Assembly (NCBI RefSeq): GCF_014839805.1
Contig: NC_051117.1
Coordinates: forward strand, 1,612,001-1,676,000
Direction of reading: 5' to 3'
Length of the DNA: 64,000 nt
DNA from: Manduca sexta
Lineage: Eukaryota > Arthropoda > Insecta > Lepidoptera > Sphingidae
Within the stretch, counting starts at the first letter, position 1; the number at the start of each line of letters is the position of its first letter. The position numbers and the translations under genes are program-made. The notes beneath the pieces were generated by a model. It saw only the letters and a program-made list of their open reading frames with translations, had not been told where the DNA came from and searched no databases. Of this stretch, positions 48,111-59,666 are shown piece after piece.

Positions 48111-49050
48111 GTGTATTCTGCGCTGGTGTAGTTTGATCACTCTACGCCATCTGGCAAGGAAATCAGGAACTAAAAATTATGCCATACGAAAATAAACTCA
48201 AAGCCTTAGGCAGTGGATCTATTTATTAATTGAAATTTAACTACTTAGGGCCTTTTCAGTTGAACCTAATAGGGTGCGGTACGGTTAGTTCGAGAACCCC
48301 GTTATGTGACGTCAAACTGGGCGTGAGATGCAAATGGCGGCATATTTAAAATGAGACGTCAAGTAAATAAAATATTCATAACGGATAATCGTATTTATCG
48401 GGAATATAAAAAGAAAGTTCAACGTTTAACCTAATAACCCAACTATTTAAAATTAATATAAAAATGAATTACGATAATCATGATAATGATTCGAACTTTT
48501 CGAACAATTTACATTTCAAATCACGCAGTACGTTATTACGATTTTAAATAAATTGTTCAAAGATTTTTTTCTACTTATACAATATTCATTTGTCTAATAC
48601 CACTTATAAATGAAGTTATTTAATAGTTAAATTAATATAATATCAATCTTTGTTCCAATTATTTATCGATTCGAAACAAAACTGTGTATCTAACCTTATA
48701 AAAAAATGCTCTTTAGATATTTTCAAGTCTGGCAATTAGAAACAAAGCTCTAGCGCTGATCCAGAGCCGTAATAAATAAATTAAAAAAGAAACGCGAGCG
48801 CTGTACTGTAATTGGCGAATACATTCATGCACGAAAATGCTACATTGCGATTTGTTGATTTAAATGATTTGCATACTGCTCTGTGTATACATTGGCTGTA
48901 AATAATGTGCAATTTTTTTTACTGATTTAAACCAGTAAAATCTTAGGAAATTGACGGAATTTTCTTCATTGGTGTTTCATTGTGTATTGTGGGGTAGTTG
49001 TATTGTTTATTATTTAAAAATAAATAATAAATAATACGCACTAGCTAATG
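48111..49050. promoter_or_regulatory. Candidate divergent promoter interval
   Basis: Lies between the two candidate first exons and contains one TGACGTCA octamer (48307-48314). The evidence is only the pair of outward-facing donors; no core promoter motif was fixed. Confidence 0.25.
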
Positions 49051-49172
49051 TTTGTGTCGTGGATTTTATATTTGAATTAATCGTGAAACTCGCATTATCC
49101 TTTCCTCGTAGGATTTTACTGAAGTGTTTTTTTTTAAACTGCGGAGTAGTGCGAGTGCTCGTCATCGTATCG
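49051..49172 (+). other. Possible non-coding first exon (plus strand)
   Basis: A consensus donor ATCG|GTAAGTAA follows 49172, after the GC-richer leader GCGGAGTAGTGCGAGTGCTC. No start codon opens a long frame, so it would be a 5' UTR exon of a plus-strand gene whose coding exons were not found. The left end is arbitrary. Confidence 0.3.
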
Positions 49173-50659
49173 GTAAGTAATTATTATATTTTATTATTGC
49201 AATAATAGTTTTGCCACAAAGAAACTGTAATGTTTCTCATAAGTTTAAAACGTCTTATATATTCTTCTATGAATCTTGCTCCTTTGTCAATAATAACATA
49301 ACTTTTTTACCCTTCTGGTCTGAACAAGAAGTTGTATAAATATTCTTTGTACTTTTTTATAAAGCAATTAAAATTGTGTCTTATTTAATAGTTTATTTAC
49401 TTTTTTAAAATAGATTGAAAAATGTAGTAAATCTTAGATATATTCTAAAAATAATGCATTACGCTAACAATTAGGTAAAATAATATTTTTATCTTAGTTT
49501 TTTTAATAATTTAATTTATTAAAGTAAGTACCAGAATTCTGTAATAGAATACGGGGCCAATACTTAAAAAAATGTATGCCATTCATAACAATAGTTTTAT
49601 TATACTAGCATCTATACTTGAGTTTTTTTTTATTATTGTTTGTCTTTTTAAAATTAACTTTTATTAAAAATACTTAGAAAATAAACGCCATTAATTAGCA
49701 TATAATTCCTTTATAATTTTTTGAAAGGTTCCTTGCTCTATTATAACAAGACAAAATGTAAAGTTAATTGATATAGGAATGTATCACTATTATTTGGCTT
49801 TATTATTCTTGAATCATGTTTAATAATTGGTGGATTGAACACTAACAGAAGTTACAGATTGAATTGCTGTACATTGGACTTGCTTGAGCAAATCAGAATT
49901 AATTAACTTCAGTTACAACTGTAAAATATATGCTAGTATGTTTATTGATATAAATTGGTGAGGTTTTGTAATGAGAAAGATTGCAAGCAATTTTTGTGAG
50001 ACATTCAAATGTATTTATGTCAGTCTTAGATTTTTTTGTGCATAATTAAACAACTAAATCTGTCTATATTTGATAAGACCAGTTGTTTTCCAGTTGTATC
50101 TTGATGTCTGGGACTTAAATGTATTATTTGACTATTACATGGTCAAAAGTAATAATAATAATTTACAATAATAAAATTTAGTTTGAATATTCAAAATATG
50201 GAAGTCTAAGAAAGATTATAGTGTTTTATTTTTCAGTTGATCCAATCTGGTTCTTTGGTCTGATTTGATTGGGTTTGATTTAAAAGTTTTTTTTTTATGA
50301 AATAACAATATGTTATGTAATATATATATACCTAAGTTTTAAAAGTCATTGAAAAAGAATTACATATACAAATCATAACAATTATATAATTTATTAAAGA
50401 ATGTTAATTACTGGCATATCTGATAAAAAGTAATGATTTATTACTCATGTATCTAAAAAAATGACAAGCTGATTAGACAATATAACAATCATTGATATGT
50501 AGAAAATAAGAACAATATGTAGACTTGGAATTAAATGTTTAAAGGTTCTTAGGTCTATAATTTAACTAAATCTTGATTAAGTAACTTGAATAATAATTTC
50601 TCTGGCAATGTAATATTTGGCAACTCTTGTAAATAAATTTTAATAGACAGACATTTCTT
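49173..50659. other. Very AT-rich non-coding sequence
   Basis: Many T and A runs with no ORF or recognised repeat; fits an intron downstream of the candidate exon. Confidence 0.4.
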
Positions 50660-50885
50660 GGTGGTAGGATATATTTTATATCTGCCCGTATAGCAACCAC
50701 AATAGTGTTAAAATCATAGCCATAGTGACCCACGTAAGTGTGTCACATTCCGAGATCAGGCTATGTATATTCAATAGGCCGGCATAATTGTGTCAACTGT
50801 CGATGGTTATACATCTCTCATCATTCTACAATCTATTAGACCCCACTCTATTTACCATTGGTGTATAGGGTCAATTTGCTGTGCT
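50660..50885 (+). repeat. Dispersed repeat family D, copy 3
   Basis: Plus-strand copy: GGTGGTAGGATATATTTTAT, ATCTGCCCGTATAGCAACCA, GCCATAGTGACCCACGTAAG, GTGTCACATTCCGAGATCAG, GTGTCAACTGTCGATGGTTA, TTAGACCCCACTCTATTTAC. It shows transition changes at CpG sites compared with copy 1. Confidence 0.65.
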
Positions 50886-51317
50886 AGCAAAAAAAAATAT
50901 TAATACATATCAACAATATTGTAAATTTCTTAAAAAATTACGAATGCATTATGGCGAGTCTATTACCAACGGGATAATGCAATCATTATGAATCACTTTC
51001 ATTTGCCACTTCTTTGTTAGTCTTGGTCCCTTTGTCAGTGCAGTTTTAGTGCATTTTCGGTGCGTGTGCACCGCGTAGTACTTCTTTCGACTGTTCGTCG
51101 CAAATATGATTATGTTGTTTGTTTGTAATAGATGTGTAATTACGAGATTTTTCATCACAAGCAGATGTAAATATTATGATTTATGATACGCTATATGAAA
51201 TAATAATATGCAGTCATTTCATTAAAACAATTCATATTATGTCTGTTATAAATGATGGAACTATAGTACGTAAGTTTGAATAAATTTTAAATTTATACAT
51301 ACACAGACGCACCTATA

Positions 51318-51525
51318 ACGCCTTTATTCCGGATGGAGTAGGCAGAGGTCCAACCAGGACACCCATTTATCGCCAAAATGTATTCAATTCTTTGATGTGA
51401 TAGGAGGCGAGTCTATCGCTATGTCGGGCACAAATTCCAGACTCCGGGCCGATACTGAGAATAAAAATTCAAATATCAATTCCTGACCCGGGATTCGAAC
51501 CCGGGTCCTCAAAGCAGTCAGTTAG
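51318..51525 (-). repeat. tRNA-headed SINE, family A
   Basis: Minus-strand copy that keeps a B-box-like GGGTTCGAATCC in its head, then CAGTATCGGCCCGGAGTCTG, GAATTTGTGCCCGACATAGC, ATCACATCAAAGAATTG and CCTCTGCCTACTCC. Nearly full length. Confidence 0.7.
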
Positions 51526-52324
51526 TCTGTACCTATTTATTTTAACGATTTTTAAGCATAAGACATATTCTATATACAAATTATTAATCGTTGTAATGGC
51601 CGGCATAATAATCATTCCCGGAAAATAAAGTGACACATTAAATTATGAATATTATTACAATTAAACCATGTATGGACGTATAATTATATCTTAAGATTTA
51701 TAATAATAATTTTGTTAATTTATAGATATTTTTATTACACATTAATATGAAATATGTGTTCAGACTTCAGACGGATATTTTACGTATTATAAACGTTGCA
51801 GTGTACATTTAAATATACGGCAATTGTAAAGTGAGCGAAGCTTGAACTATAAGTTTGAGGAAGTAGTTTGTGCAATCCGCGTGTTATATCTAGCTATTAC
51901 TCTGGGTTGAAGAATTTACTTACCGATCCGTGGATTGTACCGGAATGGTCACAATTAACGTTACAGTGAGACTTGTTAAAAGAAGATATTATGTTAAATT
52001 AAGCGACATTAAACATACTTTTAATCTATGATAAAAAACATAACTTCTCGTAGCATCCATGTAATACAGCTGCTTATAAACCACGCAAACAAAAAACAAA
52101 ACCTAAAGCCAATATATCACTGAAATCCTATCAAACATTTCTAAACCTCAGCCCATCATGAAACGCCGGCGACCTTGTGATACGCTCCCTTCACCGCGGT
52201 TAGACAGATGTTACAACACTCGCAAATATTTTAACAGCATGTTGCCAAACGACAGCGCTGTCCGTCAGCCCTTTAGTAATGGCTGTCTTATGCAGTTATG
52301 TTCAAGTTTTAGTGCCTATCTGAT
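51526..52324. other. Non-coding, no gene seen
   Basis: AT-rich. A short GC-richer frame at 52158-52400 runs into a repeat and shows no domain. Confidence 0.4.
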
Positions 52325-52545
52325 ATATAATATATATAATATCAGCCTTGTACTGTCCCACTATTGGGCACGGGCCTCCTCTACTACTGAGATGGATTAG
52401 GCCTTAGTCCACCACGCTGGCCCAGTGCGGATTGGTAGACTTCACACACCCTCAAAAAGTCCTATAGAGAATTTCTCAGGTATGTAGGTTTCCTCACGAT
52501 GTTTTCCTTCACCGTTAAAGCAAGCGATAATTCACAAAGAATACA
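52325..52545 (+). repeat. Lepidopteran repeat, family E (RTE-type tail)
   Basis: Contains ATATCAGCCTTGTACTGTCC, CACTATTGGGCACGGGCCTC, CTCTACTACTGAGATGGATT, AGGCCTTAGTCCACCACGCT, GACTTCACACACCCTC, TTTCTCAGGTATGTAGGTTT and CCTCACGATGTTTTCCTTCA. Close match to 59219-59420. Confidence 0.65.
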
Positions 52546-52610
52546 CACAGTCTATCTGATAATATTAGGTAATTCTAGAAATCTTTGGGTAGTGTGTTCA
52601 GTAGTGCGTC

Positions 52611-52990
52611 ATTGTGGCTGATGATTGCCTCGGTGGCGTGGATGGTACGAGTACCACTTCCGCGCTGAGGTCCTGGGTCCGAATCCCGGGTCGGATCAAA
52701 ATAACTGTGATTGAGTTTTCCCATCTTAAAATATTATTCAGTCGCAGTTTAAAGTCAGGAAGTTGGTTGATACCGCCGAGCCTCGGAAGCATGTAAAGCC
52801 GTTGGTCCTGCACCTGATCTTTTTCCGGTCATGTCGGAAGACAATCGTCTGCTCACCGGGCTATGTGAATGAAGGAACAGAGAGTGCACCTGTGTATTGC
52901 GCACACACTTGTACCCTATAGTATCTCCTGCGTACTTGGCTGATCTCCGTTCAGATTGGCCGCCGTGGCCGAAATTTGGTTAGGAAGGAA
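52611..52990 (+). repeat. tRNA-headed SINE, family B
   Basis: Head: GATTGCCTCGGTGGCGTGGA, then B-box-like GGGTCCGAATCCC. Body: AAAGTCAGGAAGTTGGTTGA, GAGCCTCGGAAGCATGTAAA, GCCGTTGGTCCTGCACCTGA, GGTCATGTCGGAAGAC, and an end with GGCCGCCGTGGCCGAAATTT and GGTTAGGAAGGAAT. A second, decayed head (TTGTGGCTGATGGTCTGATAGC) follows at 52998-53040, suggesting a tandem or nested second copy. Confidence 0.7.
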
Positions 52991-53094
52991 TCAATCATTG
53001 TGGCTGATGGTCTGATAGCATGGATAGCATGCATTGTGAGTTAGACGTTCAAAGTTAAGTTATTTACACGGGCAGGGGAAACTAGCTTCATTGC

Positions 53095-53292
53095 ACCTGA
53101 TAATAATCGATGTTGCGAAAGATTATCAACTGATCTAAGGTAATTATCCCTCGCTAGTCGACACAGTTTTGCCGACTTGTTCATAACAGGATATACCTAT
53201 GTACGCTGATACTATGCACTTACGTGGGCCACTATACCCGGATGTAGTCTTGTGTTTGATATTCGCAAGCTGGGTGGATATAAATATTTTAC
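53095..53292 (-). repeat. Dispersed repeat family D, copy 4
   Basis: Minus-strand copy, more diverged: AATATTTATATCCACCCAG, GTATAGTGGCCCACGTAAGT, ACAAGTCGGCAAAACTGTGT, CGACTAGCGAGGGATAATTA. Confidence 0.55.
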
Positions 53293-54159
53293 AATAAATA
53301 AAATCAGATTGTTGATTTATCATTCAACAGATTATGGTTCAGCGGATATGTATCCTTTTGTACATTTATATGTTGAGGATTTCACTCCCTTTACAGTTAC
53401 AAATATTTGTCTCGGGTCGGCACAGGTGTTTGCCGGACCGCAGTAATGCCCTATTCATAGCACAATGAGTTATTTTTTAAAAAGCTGAACACGCGCGTTT
53501 TTGTAGCATTTTGAGCGCTTTATCTAGTTTGAAAAACATCATGTTCATAAACTCAGTATCATTCCGAATTGTTACTACTTTTACCACAAGACATCCTAGT
53601 AAAGTTAGGACTTTGTGTTTATTCGATTTTTTTTTTATTCGTAGTTTTCCCTCCATTACCATAAAATATGTCTAGCTACCGTCTAAAGAGGTTCTCAAGG
53701 TAATAGCAGCACTTGGCATAATGTTTCACGAATCACTGTAATGCTATAAAATATGCTATTTTGTGTATTGTCATAGTAGGGTGACAATGCGTATGATATT
53801 TGAGTACGCATCATACTGTCTAAATATTTCGTTTCAGGATTTTTTGTATAAAAAGAAGCTTCATGTGAGTCTCCTGATGGTCAATCTAGTTGAATTCCAG
53901 AAAAATCATATGCGCCTCCAGAATATACAATAATCATAGGTCTTAAAGGAAATTATACTCTGTCCACGTGTCAGAACTACGTGAAACACCAATCGGTAGT
54001 TTTGAAGATGTGCGCTGACAAATAAATTGAGAATTAAAGGCAGAAAGAGGTTTTTTTTAATCAAGTTCTATTATATTTTTTTAATGTGCTAACGCATTGG
54101 GTTCTGATGTTTCATTAATTTCATTTACACTTAAAAATATATACTTAACATTAGGTTTT
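53293..54159. other. Non-coding, no gene seen
   Basis: AT-rich with poly-T runs; short ORFs on both strands, no domain. Confidence 0.4.
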
Positions 54160-54340
54160 GCCGGCGCGGCGGCTCCGTCCGCTTGAAAACGCTCGCGATA
54201 AAATGTAGCCTATAGCACTCGGAGTAATGTTCTTTTCTCTAACTGAAAAAAAATCTAAAGCGGTTTAGTTACTTAGTAGTTTTTGAGATTAGCGCCTTCA
54301 AACTAACAAACTGTAAACCTTTATAATATTAGTATAGATT
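54160..54340 (-). repeat. Lep1-like Helitron-type element
   Basis: Read on the minus strand it starts ATACTAATATTATAAAGG, then AACAGTTTGTTAGTTTGAAG, GCGCTAATCTCAAAAACTAC, and ends in a GC-rich stretch (GGAGCCGCCGCGCCGGCAAA). These are classic Lep1 5' and 3' words. Confidence 0.6.
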
Positions 54341-54761
54341 TGCGTGTATTGTTTTGCACAAGAAAGTATGTTAGTAGAAAATATGCTGATAAAACATAGT
54401 TACATGAGGTATTGAATATTTCTCGTAATGAGCACGTGTACGTCGCTGTACATTCACCTGTGTTTACTATCGTAGCTGACGGGGCAGGTTTTTTATTGTA
54501 CACATATTGATTTTATGCATGACTTTCAATCCTATCATGTGATTTTTAAAAATCGTAAATTTGTATATCGAAAAACAGCCTTGGATAGATTACGCCATAG
54601 TATTATGCCGAGTAACCTATCAGTCATAGCTAGACTCTAGGTACGTATAACTAATAGATTACTTTAGTTAATTAGTATGAGATATGTAAAAATTGTACGC
54701 TATGAGTCTGCGAATACAACTAAAATATTACTTTTTCTTCCCGTGATTTTTTTATTCCCGT

Positions 54762-54800
54762 TGAATGACGAGACGAGTATGTCGTTCGCATAATTCCTAG
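54762..54800 (+). repeat. Family C 5' fragment
   Basis: TTGAATGACGAGACGAGTAT followed by GTCGTTCG, the same start as the repeat at 6551. Confidence 0.45.
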
Positions 54801-54819
54801 TAATTGCACCCTGACACGT

Positions 54820-55176
54820 ATGATATTCAATTTCAAAAGGCCTAGTAATTATGCTAGAATATCTCAAAATAAACACAAACTATGGTGTCAACAAACAGAG
54901 TCGCGTGCTACCGTATCATTTTCCGGGGCGTTTCTTCGTTGCGGTGCCGGCAAGTGGACGGTTCCACGACGAACGGATGTACCGCCATTTTACATTGTAA
55001 CCGAGCATAATGGAGCCGCTTTTACTATTGTGATCACGAGCGTGGCGGGTTTCTTGGGTGGGCTGTTTGTTATTGCTACTGCGGTTGGCATGAATATAAG
55101 TTTAGAAGAGCAGGATTCAATGATTAGCAGAAGTTCTACCCAGTTTATGGAAATGAAGAAAATCCATAAAATATAA
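54820..55176 (+). CDS. Hypothetical membrane protein or exon (weak candidate)
   Basis: 118 codons. From residue 28 on it is richer in G+C and looks coding: GAGKWTVPRRTDVPPFYIVT, then one hydrophobic segment AAFTIVITSVAGFLGGLFVI at about 69-92, then a polar tail (SLEEQDSMISRSSTQFMEMK). A CAACAAACAG|AG acceptor-like site at 54889-54898 would make the coding part an exon starting there. No family recognised. It could be a terminal exon of a plus-strand gene starting near 49.1 kb, a single-exon gene, or a chance frame. Confidence 0.35.
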   Translation: MIFNFKRPSNYARISQNKHKLWCQQTESRATVSFSGAFLRCGAGKWTVPRRTDVPPFYIVTEHNGAAFTIVITSVAGFLGGLFVIATAVGMNISLEEQDSMISRSSTQFMEMKKIHKI

Positions 55177-55474
55177 AATCAGACCTATTGAGGTGAAATA
55201 ATAATTTCACTCCTAGGTTTAGGGATGCGTAAAGTAATAGAATCCTGAGACATTTTTTGGTATAGGTATTATGTCTAATAGAGTCGAGTATTGTTAATGG
55301 CTCGGGTTGACCTGGAGACATTCAACATTAACTTGACCTCTTACTTGTACTGGGTACAATTGTGTTAAGGTATAATGTCCCAATGCTGGGCAAATGCCTC
55401 CCCAAGAGTCTTCCATGAATTGAGATCCTGCGCTATAGTGAATAAATTGGTTAGGCTCTAATCGAATCTTTCTA
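55177..55474. other. Non-coding, with a LINE-tail fragment
   Basis: Contains TATAATGTCCCAATGCTGGG and CAAATGCCTCCCC at 55371-55404, related to the RTE-type tail motif at 38746. Nothing else recognised. Confidence 0.35.
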
Positions 55475-55537
55475 ATATTATACTTTTATCACGGAAAAAC
55501 TTTCTCACGCGGGCGATCCCGCGGGTAAAAGCTAGTA
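55475..55537 (+). repeat. Helitron 3' terminus (Lep1-like)
   Basis: A perfect hairpin CGCGGG-CGAT-CCCGCG at 55508-55523 is followed 8 bases later by CTAG (55532-55535), the Helitron end signature. Only ~60 bp of the element can be assigned. Confidence 0.6.
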
Positions 55538-56338
55538 GATAATACGGAAAAAACAAAGTTATAACGAAAAAACTAAATGATCACATTGTAAGTAAATTTG
55601 TTTGACGCGCGGGATTTGATTGATTTCACGCGCAATCGGTTGTGAACTCGTAAGCCGTCGACCAGTTATTGCGTAGCTTTCTGTATTGTTGGTTATGTGT
55701 TCTAATGCCCTCGTCGCGTTGGTTCGATTTTCTGGGCAGAAATGTGTTAGTTCTTATATACTCGCGTCTTTTACCTCTGCAGGGATGGGAAGGTAATTGT
55801 TATACCCCCTGTCGCCATGTTTACTCAGTCCCATGGTGAGATACGGGGCGGGTCTTTCGCCTTAGTCACAAAAGTCGTACTGTAATATAGTTCGATTTTT
55901 ATATTGGTACGAAATTCGATTCCTTGACACGGTGAGCGTTATGTTAAAGTTCAAAAAATATTATAAAGAAGATTTTATCACTCATCTTAATGACAGAGTT
56001 TTAAGTTATCAAACCTTAATGAATGAAGTCGTTAACATAAATACTTTTGTGTTCCAGAGGTCAGAGTTCATGAGTATTAAGAAAGAAATACTGTAATCGA
56101 TTAGTTATCACTCCATACTCATTTATATGAAATATTAATAAACTACAAAATGGCGGTTTATCATGGAAACTAAAACAGTTTTATAACCCATTTATAGTCG
56201 TTTACATAACGATATATTGTTGGGTAATTATTTGTGTGCATTTTAAAATTCTATCATTAGGTTCGAATTAAAAAGTTAGGCGTTGAAGTAATTAGGAAGG
56301 GAAATGCGAGTACCTATCGAAAAAGGCAATATATTGTT
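55538..56338. other. Non-coding, no gene seen
   Basis: Mixed AT-rich sequence. 55730-55870 has a few words reminiscent of a very decayed SINE family A copy, too weak to call. Confidence 0.35.
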
Positions 56339-56560
56339 TATAGCTTTTGCCCGCAGCTCCGCCAGCGTGATAAAGGTTTCCCGGGCTAAAGTTTTCCGTT
56401 ATGAAAGTCACGCTATGTATTTTTTCGGGATCCCATGTTCTTCCCACGGTCTCAAACTATCTCCATACCAAATTTCATTTAAATCCGTTGAGTAGTTTTT
56501 GAGTTTAACGCGTTCACACAGACATGCGACGGGGGCCTTTTTTTTATTATATACATTTTT
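56339..56560 (-). repeat. Lep1/RTE-like dispersed repeat
   Basis: On the minus strand: AAACTCAAAAACTACTCAAC, GGATTTAAATGAAATTTGGT, ATGGAGATAGTTTGAGACCG, then CCCGGGAAACC and GGAGCTGCGGGCAAAAGCTA. Word order matches the copy at 44441-44652. Confidence 0.55.
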
Positions 56561-56689
56561 ATAACTTTTTAGAAGGAACAATTCCGTCACATATATTTCT
56601 TTCGTAACTTCAACCGTTTCCGCAGCGCACGCAACATAATCTCTCAAAAGTAATAAATTTTCCCGTTTTTGCAACAGTTTTCATTATTG

Positions 56690-56846
56690 CTTCACTCTTA
56701 TTGGTCATAGTGTGATCATAAATAACCTATAGGATTTCTCGATAAGTGGGCTAACTAACACTAAACTCACTTCGAACCAGTAGTTCTTGAGATTAGCGCG
56801 TTCAAACAAACAAACAAAGTCTTTAGCTTTATATAATAGTATAGAT
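56690..56846 (-). repeat. Lep1-like Helitron 5' part
   Basis: On the minus strand: ATCTATACTATTATATAAAG, TTTGTTTGTTTGTTTGAACG, CGCTAATCTCAAGAACTACT, GGTTCGAAGTGAGTTTAGTG, AGCCCACTTATCGAGAAATC. A standard Lep1 start. Confidence 0.6.
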
Positions 56847-59218
56847 GTATGGTTGTTAAATATAGCTAGCTAGTGCAAACGGCAGGCCACTGGTCTAGAC
56901 AGATCAAACAAAGAATATTTGCACGGACCCAACCTTTAGCCACCGGGGAGAATCGAACGACACCGTTTCAAACAATTATATTTTAATAGTGCTTGCATAG
57001 GATGTTCTTAATGTCGTATGTTTCAGAAGGACTAGTCACAAAGTGTATTGCATGGTTATTTTGTACTTGTTTTTTTCTTTTACTGGGAAATTCACCTACA
57101 GATTTTTGTTGAATTTCTGATCTAAAGTCGAAACAGTTCTACCGACTAAAACTCCACCACGTTGCACTTTCACCTTTATTTGTCAAAAGCTAGAGTTCAC
57201 AGGTCGTGTATGAAAGAAGCTAGATGTATATTTCTAATTCTGTAACTGGTGAATACAGTAAAAGATTAAATACCATATTGACCGTATATTTCTCTTAATT
57301 TTTACTTTTGCACATTGGTTCAATACATGCGCAAGGCAGGAAATCTTAAGCAAGCAACACGATGATCCGTGATTCGTATATCCTCATTGCGTACGCTATT
57401 GGTCATTATCATGCCCTGATTGTAATGTAGGCAAATATCTAGCTGTATTTTAATTAGCGGATACTTGATAACCTCAGTATCCGATGGTTGTTGGTTGGAA
57501 ATGGTAATGGAGACACAGTTTCATGAATGGGAAAGTTTCGGTTGCATTTGGCGAAATTGTCTTTTGATAATCTAGATTCCAGAACCATTCCTTGTGGAAG
57601 AAATATAATAGTAGTAATACACTTGGCTTACCCGATTTGTTTCTTTCGAGGGCTAAGTTCTTCCTTTAATGATACATCCAACGTTTTGTTCATAGCTCTG
57701 TGTTAAAGTCAGGTGTAAACGGCCTATTGAGCAATTTCCCGGTAAAACAGTCGGTATTGTAATCCAGGACGTGGGCCATGCGCATGGTAACTGCGCTTAT
57801 TTCCATCAAATATTCAGACATGTCACAAAATTTTGCATTTATTTTAGTAGGATGAGCAGGGTATATTGAACGTGTTCTCTGAGAGATGGTTCTGCAAACT
57901 TTTGATGTTTACATGTGGTTGGTTTCATGTTTGTCTTATTACTGGCACACTTGACGTGTGGTCATCTGTGAAAGAGTAAATTTAAATAGCTAATAAAGGT
58001 TTGTAATATCTGTTTTAACCTTCTAGAAGTTTTTCCTTTCGGTATATAGAAACGATTCGGGGGTCAAAAAGAAATTTTATTGTGTTTTATTGATCAAACC
58101 AAACTCTTGACCCTATATTTCGTCAAATACTTTAAGTGTCACTGACCAACCTTATCATTAAGTAAACGAATCATAATAGTTGTAATCGTAAATATTTATT
58201 GACAATGTCCTATAAAATTTCTTCATTCACAAACAGGTTTTAGTTTAAATATATACGAATGAGTGTTTCTCACGATAACCTTGGGAGACTTGCCCTTTTG
58301 CGACAGATACTCTAGAGTTAATCGGTCAACGCTCGCCGAATTGAAGGGTTACCAATAATATCAATTAATAAAATTTGACTTCCTTAAAAAAATTACATAC
58401 CGGGTAATACTGGTTACCAATTTTGGAGTAAATTAAATTAAACGTTGTTTCCGTGCACGTGTTTAACTGGCATAGCTAGTATTTTATTAGTCACCGACTC
58501 CAATGTTGGTAACACATATATAGGGTAGTATAATATTTTTTTGTTGAAAGCGATTAAATTTTTTGTTAAACTTTTTTTATATTAGTAAGAAATAGACTGT
58601 CTCGACGGTTGTGTTGCGTATGTGGTACGCGTATCACGCTGAAGTTTTACATCTTTGCCTACCTTGAAAAGGGAAAAAAAATGATCATATGGGTATAAGA
58701 ATTATTTTGGTCAAAATTAGTTTGGAGGTATTTTGGTTTAAGAATTTTGACACTCGATACCTACATTAGTTCCGAATATTTCCTCCTACATAAATAACCG
58801 TACGAGTATTTTTATACCTTATTAATATTTATCGATTACGGTAATATTTTATATCACTTATAATAAATTTCTTTGAAGAACATTCAATGTTCTTATCTCC
58901 CTGCCAACCCTACAAATATATAGCACTATACAGACTTTATTGTATCGCGTGATCACTGACCAAGTTTTCGGAGGTCGAATGTCGATTGTCAACGCATTAA
59001 AACGTCGTTAGCGCCTCATTTGGCCCGACGATAATGCTGTAATTCAAATGATGCATAGAAGGAATATTTCCTTCAATACTGATGTTTACATTGCTGGTGG
59101 AAGGATATTCATGTACGTATTTGCAGCATACATAGCGCACACCTCATGTGTAAAACCCGAACTGTGTAATGTGTGTATATATGTGTACCTCGGTCCGCCC
59201 CGTGACTACTGACCATGA
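56847..59218. other. Non-coding, no gene seen
   Basis: Mostly AT-rich unique sequence. No ORF above 60 codons with support, no RNA gene and no clear repeat. Confidence 0.4.
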
Positions 59219-59420
59219 ATAATAATAATATCAGCCCTGTATTGTATACTGTCCCACTGTTGGGCACGGGCCTCCTCTACTACTGAGAGGGATTAGGCCT
59301 TAGTCGACCACGCTGGCCCAGTACGGATTCGTAGACTTCACACACCCTCGAAAATTCCTATAGAGATTTTCTCAGGTACGCAGATTTCCTTACGATGTTT
59401 TCTTTCATCGTTACGTTCCA
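59219..59420 (+). repeat. Lepidopteran repeat, family E (RTE-type tail)
   Basis: ATAATAATATCAGCCCTGTA, CTGTCCCACTGTTGGGCACG, GGCCTCCTCTACTACTGAGA, CCACGCTGGCCCAGTACGGA, GACTTCACACACCCTC, TTTCTCAGGTACGCAGATTT. Less diverged from the consensus-like words than the 21520 copy. Confidence 0.65.
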
Positions 59421-59666
59421 TCATGAAGGCTGGGAGAAAATTAAAATATAAAAATTCGTGATAAAATCCGATAAGTAAAACTAGTTTTATTTCGATGCCT
59501 CACATTCGCGTTAACATAAATAATATTACACCTCTATTACATTGAGAAATAATTTTCAAGTTAGAACTACGTTGACTAAAGTTAGATTACAAATTTATTA
59601 CATATTACTCCAAAAAATGTTACATTCATAGTTACCGTTGTATTAAAACACTATTGTCATCTCTTT

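Noticed and set aside
51480..51525. tRNA-gene-like sequence (B box GGGTTCGAATCC)
   Set aside because: No complete cloverleaf; the same head is joined to a repeated body elsewhere, so it is a SINE head and not a tRNA gene.
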